From the NCBI GenBank assembly GCA_030638895.1, contig DAOWDS010000014.1:1-35646 (forward strand): a DNA stretch of 35,646 nucleotides, in the 5' to 3' direction. This stretch comes from Candidatus Moraniibacteriota bacterium. GTDB taxonomy: Bacteria; Patescibacteriota; Minisyncoccia; JAHIHE01; JAGLIN01. Each line of letters starts with the position of its first letter. Positions within the stretch are counted from its first letter, which is position 1. This document shows positions 1 to 9,273 of the stretch, one piece after another. The notes under the pieces are model-generated. The model was not told the origin of the DNA and did not search any database. It saw nothing but the letters and a program-made list of their open reading frames with translations. Made by a program: the position numbers and the translations under genes.

Positions 1-217
1 GGACCGAAAAATCAATTGAATTCAGAAAGCTCTGGAAATGATAGATTATAGCGTCTTGCTCGTCAATTGATTTCAAGGAGAAATTAATTGACGAAACCAT
101 TAAAACGGATTTTATACTTCCATTTTTCATTAAAACAACACTGTCTTTTATTTCAGCAATTTCAAGATATTTTTGAGAACTAAGACCCTTTTTATTTTGT
201 TTTTCTGGAGTGGACAT
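1..217 (-). CDS. Partial N-terminus of a T4SS-associated protein (TraC-like/VirB4-adjacent type), runs off the window start
   Basis: Minus-strand ORF from ATG at 217: MSTPEKQNKKGLSSQKYLEIAEIKDSVVLMKNGSIKSVLMVSSINFSLKSIDEQDAIIYHFQSFLNSIDFSV...; downstream of PrgI and VirB6-like genes. Confidence 0.55.
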   Translation of the reverse strand, partial: MSTPEKQNKKGLSSQKYLEIAEIKDSVVLMKNGSIKSVLMVSSINFSLKSIDEQDAIIYHFQSFLNSIDFSV

Positions 218-325
218 AATATATAATTTTAAGTTTATTTAATGTATTTCTAAATTCAATAATTTTTATAAAATATCAAGATATAAATCTTTTTTAATTT
301 TCATTGAATGATCAATTTTCAAATT

Positions 326-485
326 GTCATTGCGAGAAGGCTAAACGAGTGAAGTGAGAGAAAAGCCGACGCGGCAATCCCGAAACTAAGAGCATTAAAC
401 CGTAATATAATATTATACGATACTAACCTCGGGATTGCTTCGTCATTCCACTTCGCTATCGCTCCGCTTCATTCCTCACAATGAC
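326..485. repeat. Nested inverted-repeat intergenic element (GTCATTGYGAG outer arms; GCAATCCCGA/TCGGGATTGC inner arms)
   Basis: Outer arms 326-336 gtcattgcgag and 475-485 ctcacaatgac; inner arms 374-383 gcaatcccga and 429-438 tcgggattgc (perfect). Confidence 0.85.
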
Positions 486-527
486 AATAGCGTTTGGAAA
501 TTCAGTCATTGGAAATTGGAAATTGAA

Positions 528-971
528 TTATATCTTATCTTTCGGCCTTGCTTTTATTTCATATGGCATACTAACAGAAGTACTGGTGTCAAGCAGCCAT
601 GATAATTCTTTAATCCTGTTTTTTGACACTGGGATTGCTTGGATTTCTTTTGGAGCCTGTTTTTTTTGTGTTTGTTTAAACATTCTTTCATCTGGCTCTC
701 TTCTCCAAACATAAAGATGCGAGGTAGTATAAAAATTTATTATATTTGATATCCACCTTGAAACAGTAAATCCTTTTGGCTTCCAAAAAGCAAAAGCTAA
801 AGTAAGAATAATCGTGGGAATAGCAATAACAATAAAAAAAGAAAGGCGAAAAAAAGTAAACGCAATAAGTAAGACTCCGAACCCGATAATTAGAAAAAGC
901 GCCTGTTTGCCGGTAAACGGACCCACTACTTTATCTTCTACATTTATAAATTGTGGAACGGAATATTGCAT
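528..971 (-). CDS. PrgI family protein (T4SS-associated membrane protein)
   Basis: MQYSVPQFINVEDKVVGPFTGKQALFLIIGFGVLLIAF... typical PrgI-family N-terminus with two TM segments. Confidence 0.8.
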   Translation of the reverse strand: MQYSVPQFINVEDKVVGPFTGKQALFLIIGFGVLLIAFTFFRLSFFIVIAIPTIILTLAFAFWKPKGFTVSRWISNIINFYTTSHLYVWRREPDERMFKQTQKKQAPKEIQAIPVSKNRIKELSWLLDTSTSVSMPYEIKARPKDKI

Positions 972-1118
972 ATATTATGAATTATGAATCATGGTCTTTA
1001 AATTTTTTATTAAACCGCAAAATTAAAATATTCATTGGCTATTTAGATGTTGAGAGTTAAATGAATGTTGGTTATGGAATGTTGGTTATTTTTTGATTAT
1101 TATATCTTTAAAAAATAT

Positions 1119-1916
1119 TTATTCTTCATTCATTTTCGAAAAATCTATCTTTTTCATCCTCGTTGAATATGGCAGAAAAATTTTTTCGTCAACAGATTTT
1201 AAAATTAAATTAAGCTGTCTTCGTTCTTCTTCATTCATATTTTTTGTGTTTTTGTCATGATATACATATTGAACTCTTTCAAGATTTGAATGCTGATAAT
1301 ATCCCATTTTTTCCTTATAGTCTTTCATCCAAAATTTTACAAGAGGCTTCATCGGAATCGGCATGCTTTTAAGTTCAATTGATTTTCTGCTACTGATTTG
1401 CTGTTCTCCAACTATTGGATATTTTTTTATAAGAACCTCAATCGGTTTTAAAATTATCGTATCTGACATTCTTTCTCTTTCCTTCTCTTTTTCTATTTCC
1501 GCCATCCTTTCCATTTCCTCCTCTCTCTTTAAGAGCTGTTCTGTCAGCTTCTTCGGCTTCTCTTTTGGAATCTCTCCACCCAACTTCAAAATCTCATCTT
1601 CAATACCGGGGAAATAGTCTTTGATGGGGTAGAAAATTTCGGTGAGAATTATTAGAGTTATTTCTTTTGAATCTTCATCGCTTGAATTTAATTTCTTTTT
1701 TATTTCATCTCGCATATTTTCTATCGCAGCTTCTTTAAAAACAGTTCTATAAATAATATCATTAAGTTCTTTCAATTTAAATCTTTCAAATTTATTTTTT
1801 TTTACTATTTTAATAATCACATCAACCGCTTCTACGCTGGAAAGAAAATCCGAGATATGATTAGGAAGTTTATTTATTTTTTTTTCAAAATTATCATCTA
1901 TCATAATAATAAACAA
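1119..1916 (-). CDS. Hypothetical charged/coiled-coil protein within the T4SS-like block
   Basis: 265-aa ORF between PrgI and VirB6-like genes, same strand. Confidence 0.6.
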   Translation of the reverse strand: MFIIMIDDNFEKKINKLPNHISDFLSSVEAVDVIIKIVKKNKFERFKLKELNDIIYRTVFKEAAIENMRDEIKKKLNSSDEDSKEITLIILTEIFYPIKDYFPGIEDEILKLGGEIPKEKPKKLTEQLLKREEEMERMAEIEKEKERERMSDTIILKPIEVLIKKYPIVGEQQISSRKSIELKSMPIPMKPLVKFWMKDYKEKMGYYQHSNLERVQYVYHDKNTKNMNEEERRQLNLILKSVDEKIFLPYSTRMKKIDFSKMNEE

Positions 1917-1923
1917 TTACTTA

Positions 1924-4260
1924 TTACCCCCCCCATCTCTTATCTGTCATCACATATTTGAGAGCATCTTTATGTTTTGCTTGTCTAGGGCCAGGTGTGG
2001 CTACAAGAACTTTAAGTTCTTCAATAATAATGTCTCTTTGCGCTCCTGTTGTTGTTCCTGTTGAACTTGAAATCTGAAGTTTATTTGTGTATTCTACAGC
2101 TTCTCTTAATTGCGCGTCATTAAGATCTCCTAAAGATTTTAATTCATTAATAAACTTCGTATATTCGCCTTCTTCTTCACTAGCCATAGACATAAGAACG
2201 GGATGGTCAGGGTCGGTCCTATCCATAGATTTAAATGAATCTTTGATTGACCTTGAAGTCTCTTTTGATCCTTTTTCAAGAGTAGCCACAAGCTTTGCCA
2301 CATCAATATCAACATTACCAGAACCGTCTCTTAATCCTTTAATATTGCTAGGATCTTTTTGATAATCCGCAAAGTTTTCTTTTTCTTCTCTTGTTTTTGA
2401 TTCATGAAATTTTTTATATTCATCTTTACCAAGACTATCTTTTAATTGATCCTCTACTACATTATCTTTAAGAGCATCTTCTTTGATCTTATTATAATCT
2501 CCATCAGCAACTAATTTTCTAACTTTTTTTCTTTTATTTTCCTCATCTAAAATTAAATCTGGTCTAACTTTTTCTTGTTCTGAGGTTTTCATATCGTGCG
2601 CAGATGATCTTCCATGAGCGCTCATAAACGCATCTTTGTCAAATTCTTTTACAGCTTCTTGTCCTACAACCTTACCTTTCTTATTTACTTTGTCTCGCAT
2701 TATTACTTTGCCGTCAGCGCCTATTTTGTCTTTTGAAAATAATTTTGTCAAATTTTCATCAGTCATTTTTCTTCCAGAATCCTTACTTAGTAGATTAAAC
2801 ATAGCTTGCGTCCTTTCAGCTTTTTTATTCATATTAAGCTTAGGACTATCAACATAATTCTTTTTATCCACATCAGTCATTCTGTCCATAAGCTTCTCTT
2901 CTATGGCAACTTTTTCTTGATGCTTCTCTGCCTGCGCTACTTCTTGCTTAATCTTCATCTCTCCTATAAATGGTATTTTCTTTATTACTCCGCCCGCTGT
3001 TTTGGCTAATTTGTTATATTCTTTAAATCTTCCTTCTGTTTTTCCCTTTAACGTTGAATGAATTCTGCCAGCAGGAGCTCCTACCGCCCTTTTTCCTGTC
3101 CCACCTGCCAATTTAACTCCAGCCCAAGTTCCCATGGCAATTTTGCCGATTCCCATTGTGCCTCCAATAAGCGCGCCGGAGCCAGCCATGCCAAGCTGCT
3201 TGGTTACTGGAATAACCATCAAAAGCATTGCTATAGAAACACAATAAGGAATAATTTCAGCAATTACAGCAGTAACCCCATCTAGTCCGGCCTTTGAAGT
3301 TGGAGAACTATATGTCGTCAGCGAGATTGCCATTTGGCTTGATAAATATACAAAAAATACAAAAATAGGTCCGAATAAAGAATATTCAAATAATTTTTTC
3401 CACCAAGTTGCGGCATGACTGCTCAATCCCGGTATTATTATTCCCAAAAAAGCAACTGGGGAAAGAACAACTAAAATTGCAAGGACAGTTAAACGAATAA
3501 GCAAAAATCCCGCCAACAAAATATAAACAAATCCCATAATCAAAGTAAAAATTGCGGCAAAGCTTACTCCAATTGCATTTTCCATGCTCAGGCCCGTCTC
3601 ATTCTTGACATTGCCGCCAATATCATAAGTTGCTAAAAACACATTGTCAACAATTGATGTCAAATTTCCCATCGCGCCATTGCTTTGGCCAAAACCATTG
3701 TCCATCCAGCTAATTATCTCATACATAAAAACTTGTCCTAAGTCAATAATAATAAGCGCTACTATCGCGCTAAAATTTATTAAAAACAAGGCTATTATAA
3801 ACTTAAGAAGAAGACTTTTAACGCCATATTTTGAAAAACGAAGAATTGTTGAAAAAGCAATAAGAAGAAGTATAAAAATAAAAAATGTGTTAGCAAAATC
3901 ACGAATTACCTCCCATCCGGGCATAATAGGATTAGCCGGATTGTTAAAATCAAAAACTGCGGTATAAATTCCGGGTTCAAGCATCACATCAACAAGATAC
4001 GCGCCAATTTTTACAACAAAAGCGGCAGCCCATAAACAAACGTAAGATACTAAATATAAGACAGAAAACACAATTTTAGACATAAGTCCACCCACAACAT
4101 CCCATGCATCCGCTGCGCTTGCTTTATGAATCGGCATACTAATACTTATCACCGCTATCAATAACAGAAAATATTTTTGTTTTAACACGCTTTGAGATAG
4201 ATTGAAAGATGTCGCTATACTTATAAAATTAGCGAAACAGCTTCTAATTTTTTTAAACAT
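1924..4260 (-). CDS. VirB6/TrbL-like polytopic membrane protein with long hydrophilic C-terminus
   Basis: Signal-like N-terminus, multiple TM helices, charged C-terminal half; co-oriented with PrgI. Confidence 0.7.
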   Translation of the reverse strand: MFKKIRSCFANFISIATSFNLSQSVLKQKYFLLLIAVISISMPIHKASAADAWDVVGGLMSKIVFSVLYLVSYVCLWAAAFVVKIGAYLVDVMLEPGIYTAVFDFNNPANPIMPGWEVIRDFANTFFIFILLLIAFSTILRFSKYGVKSLLLKFIIALFLINFSAIVALIIIDLGQVFMYEIISWMDNGFGQSNGAMGNLTSIVDNVFLATYDIGGNVKNETGLSMENAIGVSFAAIFTLIMGFVYILLAGFLLIRLTVLAILVVLSPVAFLGIIIPGLSSHAATWWKKLFEYSLFGPIFVFFVYLSSQMAISLTTYSSPTSKAGLDGVTAVIAEIIPYCVSIAMLLMVIPVTKQLGMAGSGALIGGTMGIGKIAMGTWAGVKLAGGTGKRAVGAPAGRIHSTLKGKTEGRFKEYNKLAKTAGGVIKKIPFIGEMKIKQEVAQAEKHQEKVAIEEKLMDRMTDVDKKNYVDSPKLNMNKKAERTQAMFNLLSKDSGRKMTDENLTKLFSKDKIGADGKVIMRDKVNKKGKVVGQEAVKEFDKDAFMSAHGRSSAHDMKTSEQEKVRPDLILDEENKRKKVRKLVADGDYNKIKEDALKDNVVEDQLKDSLGKDEYKKFHESKTREEKENFADYQKDPSNIKGLRDGSGNVDIDVAKLVATLEKGSKETSRSIKDSFKSMDRTDPDHPVLMSMASEEEGEYTKFINELKSLGDLNDAQLREAVEYTNKLQISSSTGTTTGAQRDIIIEELKVLVATPGPRQAKHKDALKYVMTDKRWGG

Positions 4261-4393
4261 AATGATATAAATAACTTAATAAAATCCTTTTTTATTATAA
4301 ATAAATTAAAAATTATATAAAAACTTAATTTATTATACCATAAAATAAATAAAAGCAAAATCCCGCAATTGTGTTTGACCTCTATTTGCGCCT

Positions 4394-5224
4394 CTATTTG
4401 CGCTGAATTATCTCCGACAATTTTTTCCAGTCATCCAATCCCAATTCCTGCGCCCGAGCTTTCAAATCTATTTCCGCATACGATAAAATTTCTTCGCTTT
4501 GTTTTTTATCAAGCTGCAAACCAGACGAAAGATTATTTACTAATTTTTTTCGTTTGGCTGAAAATCCGATTTTCATAATTCTGAATAGATTTTTATAATA
4601 TTCTTTTGAAAAATCACGCTTAATATCGATTATTTTTAAAATCGCTGAATCAACTTTCGGACAAGGATAGAAAGAGGTGTTTTTTACAAAATCAATAATT
4701 TTCGGCTCTCCGTATGTTTGAACGCCAAGCGCTATCATACTTAATTTTCCAGGTTTTGCGCAAATTCTTTCTGCCACTTCTTTTTGCGTCAATAATACAA
4801 TAATTTTCGGCAGAACATCATTTTCCAAAAACAATTTTATAATAGGAGAAGTTATGTAGTATGGAATATTTGAAACAAGTTTAAATTTTCCGTTTTCAGA
4901 ATATTTTTGGACAAGCTCTCTTATGTTTATTTGTAAAATATCATTATTGATAACTTCCACATTTTCAAATTTATTCTTTAGCATTTGCGAAATTTTGACG
5001 TCCTTTTCAATAGAAACAACTTTTCTGCATTTTTCCGAAAGTTCCTTTGTTAAAATTCCAAGTCCCGGACCAATTTCAAAAACAACATCATCGCTGTTTA
5101 AATCTGAACAAATAATAATTTTTTTAAGAACTTTTTCGTCAATTAAAAAATTCTGTCCTAAGCTTTTGAGAATTTTAAGATCTTCTTTTTTAAAAATATT
5201 TTTTATTTCTTCTTTTGATAACAT
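4394..5224 (-). CDS. rsmA: 16S rRNA (adenine1518-N6/adenine1519-N6)-dimethyltransferase
   Basis: SLGQNFLIDEKVLKKI, VFEIGPGLGILTKEL, NIPYYITSPII motifs. Confidence 0.95.
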   Translation of the reverse strand: MLSKEEIKNIFKKEDLKILKSLGQNFLIDEKVLKKIIICSDLNSDDVVFEIGPGLGILTKELSEKCRKVVSIEKDVKISQMLKNKFENVEVINNDILQINIRELVQKYSENGKFKLVSNIPYYITSPIIKLFLENDVLPKIIVLLTQKEVAERICAKPGKLSMIALGVQTYGEPKIIDFVKNTSFYPCPKVDSAILKIIDIKRDFSKEYYKNLFRIMKIGFSAKRKKLVNNLSSGLQLDKKQSEEILSYAEIDLKARAQELGLDDWKKLSEIIQRK

Positions 5225-5323
5225 ATTTTGGAATTTGGAATGAATTTTGAATAACTCAACTTTTAAACATCGCTGTTATTCTAAACAATTTGACAATGTA
5301 GCAATACAACAATAGAGCTATAT

Positions 5324-7369
5324 TCAATCAACATTAATATAATTAGATTCACTAGCATCTCCATCTAAATAATTATATCCCTGATTTTGAAAATCAACTA
5401 GATGTTTTGGTATGTCAGCAATAAATCTTGAAGGATAATTTGCCTGAGTTGATCCAAAAATTCTCCTTACTTTCGCAAATATAAGATGAACTTTGTTTTT
5501 TGCTCTTGTTATGCCAACATAACACAATCTCCTTTCCTCTTCCATTTCAGAAAGATTATCCAAACTCATAGAATGAGGAAGAAGCCCTTCTTCAAGTCCG
5601 ATAATAAAAACCGCGTCATATTCCAATCCCTTCGCGGAATGCAATGTCATTAGAGTTGCCGCATCCTGATTATCGTCTATATTATCTAAATCAGTAGCTA
5701 GCGCAACTTCTTCTAAAAATAGCTTTATAGCTTCTTTTGTCGGAAATTTGTCATATTTTTCAATAGCGGTAAAAAGTTCTTGGACATTTTCCCATCTATT
5801 TTTTCCTTCTTCCGTGCCATCTATAATATATTCTTTATAATTTATAGACTTTAAAAAAAAGTTCAAAAATTGGCTGATTTTCATTTCGGACATTTTTTTC
5901 TCACACTCTTTTATTATATTCGCAAAATCCGTTATGCTGTTTATTCTTTTTTTTGTGATATTATTATGTTCAAGTCCGACAATCGCTTCTATTATATTTA
6001 TTTTTTCTTTTTTCGCCGCATCAACAATTTTTTTAAAAGTGGTTTTTCCTATTCCTCTTCTGGGAATATTTATTATTCTTTCAAAACTTAGAAGATCGTT
6101 CGGATTTTGCATAAAACGAAAATATGCCGTAATGTTCCTTACTTCTTTTCTCATATAAAATTTTATACCGCCCACAATTCTATAAGGAACGTTGTAACGA
6201 ATAAACATTTCCTCTATTGATCTTGACTGAGCGTTTGTCCTATATAAGATAGCTATATCCCTAAGTTTTACGTTCTTCTGAACATTTAATTTTGCAATTT
6301 CGGACACAATAAATTCTGCTTCTCCTTTTTCATCCGCAGCCTCATAAACAATAATTGGCTGATCAGATTTTTTACTTGAAAAAAGATTCTTTTCTTTTCG
6401 ATTAATGTTTTTTGAAATTATGCTATAAGAAGCATCTAAAATTTCCTGAGTTGATCTGTAATTTTGCTCGAGAAGGACAGTTTTTGCTCCAGGATAGTTT
6501 TTTTCAAATTCTAATATATTTCTAATGTCAGCTCCGCGCCACTTATAAATACTTTGCCAGTCATCACCGACAACAAAAATATTTTTATATTTTTTACTAA
6601 GAAGATTTATTAATTTGTATTGAGCATAGTTGGTGTCTTGATATTCATCAACCATTATATATTTAAATTTTCTCTGATATTTTTTCAAAACGTCCGGATA
6701 ATTTGAAAAAAGTATTATGGTTTGCATAATTAGATCATCAAAATCAAAAGCGTGGCTTTCTTTAAGTTCTCTTTGATATAAATTATAAATTTTGCTTACA
6801 TTTTCTTGAAAAAAACCATCAACCATATTTCCATATTTTTTAGGAGTTTTTAGTTCGTTTTTCGCATTAGAAATTTCTGTAAGAACAGCTTTCGGATTAA
6901 ACTGTTCTCTGTCTATTTGTAATTTTTTTATTATCTTCTTTATAATAACTTTTTGATCGTCGCTATCAAAAATAACAAAATCTTTTTTAAATCCAATAAC
7001 TCCCGCTTCTTTACGCAAAATTTTTACACAAAGACTGTGAAAAGTACAAATTGTTGGAAAATCAACGGGGAAAGAGACGAGATGAGAATTAAAAGCGACT
7101 ACATGTCTCGGCCTTTGAGAGTTCTTAGGGTATATGCTATTAAGTAAAAATATTACCCTTTTTTTCATTTCTCCAGCAGCCTTGTTTGTAAATGTGATAG
7201 CAAGAATATTATCGGGTTTAGATTTTTTGTTTGCTATTATATAGACTATTCTGTGCGTTAAAACTCTTGTTTTTCCGGATCCGGGACCAGCAATTACTAA
7301 AACAGGGCCCTCTGTAATTAAGATCGCCTCTTTTTGTTTTTCGTTCAAATTTTCTAAAATATCAATCAT
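5324..7369 (-). CDS. ATP-dependent DNA helicase, UvrD/PcrA type
   Basis: NLNEKQKEAI, GPGSGKTRVL Walker A, VDEYQDTN, GDDWQSIYKWRGA, LEQNYRS, TLHSAKGLEYDAVF, RRLCYVGITRAK. Confidence 0.95.
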   Translation of the reverse strand: MIDILENLNEKQKEAILITEGPVLVIAGPGSGKTRVLTHRIVYIIANKKSKPDNILAITFTNKAAGEMKKRVIFLLNSIYPKNSQRPRHVVAFNSHLVSFPVDFPTICTFHSLCVKILRKEAGVIGFKKDFVIFDSDDQKVIIKKIIKKLQIDREQFNPKAVLTEISNAKNELKTPKKYGNMVDGFFQENVSKIYNLYQRELKESHAFDFDDLIMQTIILFSNYPDVLKKYQRKFKYIMVDEYQDTNYAQYKLINLLSKKYKNIFVVGDDWQSIYKWRGADIRNILEFEKNYPGAKTVLLEQNYRSTQEILDASYSIISKNINRKEKNLFSSKKSDQPIIVYEAADEKGEAEFIVSEIAKLNVQKNVKLRDIAILYRTNAQSRSIEEMFIRYNVPYRIVGGIKFYMRKEVRNITAYFRFMQNPNDLLSFERIINIPRRGIGKTTFKKIVDAAKKEKINIIEAIVGLEHNNITKKRINSITDFANIIKECEKKMSEMKISQFLNFFLKSINYKEYIIDGTEEGKNRWENVQELFTAIEKYDKFPTKEAIKLFLEEVALATDLDNIDDNQDAATLMTLHSAKGLEYDAVFIIGLEEGLLPHSMSLDNLSEMEEERRLCYVGITRAKNKVHLIFAKVRRIFGSTQANYPSRFIADIPKHLVDFQNQGYNYLDGDASESNYINVD

Positions 7370-7515
7370 ATAATTATTATAGCATATAAAAGTCGTAGGA
7401 ACGAGATGTTATCCCGTTCTTTCCGCTTTTAAAATAGCCTGCGTACAATTTTTAGCCGATATTAAAATCAATCAATTATTATTCTATGCAAATATTATAT
7501 TTGTGTTATAATTAT

Positions 7516-7622
7516 AATATTATGACTTACGCGTTTGAATAAATAATATATATAAATGTCATGCTGAAACAATATCCTTCAACAGGCTCAGAATGACAGC
7601 AATCGCATAAGTCCTAAATATT
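7516..7622. repeat. Nested-palindrome element (copy A) with terminal inverted repeats
   Basis: Left end aatattatgacttacgcg (7516-7533), right end cgcataagtcctaaatatt (7604-7622); inner arms gtcatgctga (7558-7567) / tcagaatgac (7589-7598). Confidence 0.75.
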
Positions 7623-7637
7623 TTATAAACAACAAAA

Positions 7638-8579
7638 ATGATAAGCAGCGCCATATACAAAAAAATTTTTAAAGATTGCAGAGAAAATAACCTAGGCCTT
7701 TGGCAATGTCCGGGTTTTTTATTTGTCGCAATGGGTTTTATTAATATCTGCTCTATGCTTGGAGCATATATTATCGTAAAAGAATATAACATTCCGGAAC
7801 TGGTTGTTTTTACTGTCAGCGTAATAAGCGTGCTTATTTTCAGCGTTGGATCTTCAATAACAAACGGGTTTCAGCAAATTGCTAATATAAATAGGATCAA
7901 ATCTGAATTTGTGTCAATTGCTTCTCATCAGCTTAAAGCTCCTCTTTCTGGAATGCGCTGGGCAACAGATGTTCTGCTTGGCGAAAAACAAGAATGCTTG
8001 TCTAGTAAACAAATAGAGTATCTAAAAGACATTCAAGAAAATACATCAAGGATGATAAGGCTTGTCAATGATCTTTTAGATGTCTCAAAGATTGAATCTG
8101 GTAAAATGGATATTAATTTACAAAACACAGATCTTTCTGACATCCTAAAAACCGTTATTAAAGAGCTTGATTCTTTTGCGCTGGCTCATAATACGAAATT
8201 AGAAGTTGATATTGATCAAAATATAAAATTAGTAAAAACCGATCCTATTAGAATAAAAATGGTGATGCAAAATTTTATTGATAATGCTATAAAATATACC
8301 GGATTAGAAAAAGGAGTAATCAAAATTTCACTAAAAAATAAAGATGATGAAGTATTTTTTTCAGTAAAGGATAATGGCTCTGGAATTCCCAAAAAAGACC
8401 AAAAAAAGATTTTTGACAAGTTTTTCAGATCCGGTAATATTGCTAAAAAACAAACCATTGGCACGGGACTAGGGCTTTATATTGCCAAAGCGGCAATTGA
8501 AGGTTCAAATGGAAGCATTGGATTTGAATCAAAAGAAAAAAGTGGAAGCACTTTTTGGTTTAGATTGCCAAGAATATAA
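7638..8579 (+). CDS. Sensor histidine kinase (two N-terminal TM segments, HisKA, HATPase_c)
   Basis: H-box SIASHQLKAPLSGMRW; N-box NFIDNAIKYT; G-boxes VKDNGSGIPKKD and GTGLGLYIAK. Confidence 0.93.
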   Translation: MISSAIYKKIFKDCRENNLGLWQCPGFLFVAMGFINICSMLGAYIIVKEYNIPELVVFTVSVISVLIFSVGSSITNGFQQIANINRIKSEFVSIASHQLKAPLSGMRWATDVLLGEKQECLSSKQIEYLKDIQENTSRMIRLVNDLLDVSKIESGKMDINLQNTDLSDILKTVIKELDSFALAHNTKLEVDIDQNIKLVKTDPIRIKMVMQNFIDNAIKYTGLEKGVIKISLKNKDDEVFFSVKDNGSGIPKKDQKKIFDKFFRSGNIAKKQTIGTGLGLYIAKAAIEGSNGSIGFESKEKSGSTFWFRLPRI

Positions 8580-8640
8580 ATTTTGAATGAATTAATTTTA
8601 AAACAAGAAATAATAATATTCTAAATTTTTAATAAAAAAT

Positions 8641-9015
8641 ATGGACAATAAAAAAAAGATTCTCGTTATTGAAGACGAAGCGACTTTACAAAAAGCGCTT
8701 AACGAAGTTTTGGTTCAGGAAGGATATGAAGTTTTAAGCGCTCTTGATGGAATAAGCGGACTGGATTTAATTTTAAAAGAAAGTCCGGATTTAGTTCTTC
8801 TTGATATAATTTTACCAAAAATGGATGGTTTTGATGTGCTAAAAAGATTAAAAGAAAAGGGTTCCGAAGTTCCGATTATCATACTAACCAATCTTAGTGA
8901 TATAAATGATATACAAAAAGCGTTAGATTTAGGAGCTACTACCTATCTAGTTAAGGCCGATTTCCATTTAGAAGATGTTCTAAAAAAAATAAAAGAACTA
9001 TTATCTAAGAATTAA
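8641..9015 (+). CDS. Response regulator, receiver domain only
   Basis: KKILVIEDEATLQKAL, LVLLDIILPKMDG, ILTNLS, VKADF CheY-like fold motifs; no output domain. Confidence 0.92.
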   Translation: MDNKKKILVIEDEATLQKALNEVLVQEGYEVLSALDGISGLDLILKESPDLVLLDIILPKMDGFDVLKRLKEKGSEVPIIILTNLSDINDIQKALDLGATTYLVKADFHLEDVLKKIKELLSKN

Positions 9016-9081
9016 AATTTTCCATACGTTGAAAAAAATTTTTTTTGTGATTAATAAATTATTGAGATTTATTATCAAATT

Positions 9082-9246
9082 GTTAAATTGTTTTATTGTC
9101 ATTCTAAACTTGTTTCAGAATCTACTGAATATTGGGCTTGTTTGTTGTTTATTTCACAATGCGTAGATATAGCAGTCAAAATATCCTGAACTAAATTTAG
9201 GATGACACCCCTCAACAAGCTCAGGGTGACAATAAAACAATTTAAC
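9082..9246. repeat. Intergenic element with a 20-bp perfect inverted repeat
   Basis: GTTAAATTGTTTTATTGTCA (9082-9101) and its reverse complement (9227-9246); arms continue inward with GTCAT(T/C)CT(A/G)A(A/G)CTTGTT similarity. Confidence 0.85.
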
Positions 9247-9273
9247 CATTTAGCAATTTAATAATTTAATAAT

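Noticed and set aside
481-714. 77-aa plus-strand ORF
   Set aside because: Antisense to the PrgI gene and starts inside the nested inverted repeat; no family features.
1363-3967. Plus-strand ORFs opposite the hypothetical and VirB6-like genes
   Set aside because: Antisense shadow ORFs of well-supported minus-strand genes; low-complexity Ser/Phe/Ile composition.
1-4260. Complete conjugative element
   Set aside because: Only PrgI, VirB6-like and a TraC-like fragment are visible; no relaxase, coupling protein or integrase in the window.
5870-7147. Plus-strand ORFs opposite uvrD
   Set aside because: Antisense shadows; Phe/Tyr-rich mirror of Lys/Glu codons.
5324-7369. Possible UGA recoding (as in some CPR lineages)
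   Set aside because: Nearly all genes end in TAA/TAG, but uvrD ends in TGA followed closely by another stop; no internal TGA is needed in any conserved ORF, so the standard bacterial code fits.
7559-7792. 77-aa minus ORF over the histidine kinase start
   Set aside because: Antisense to HK and repeat element A; no ribosome-binding site or family signal.
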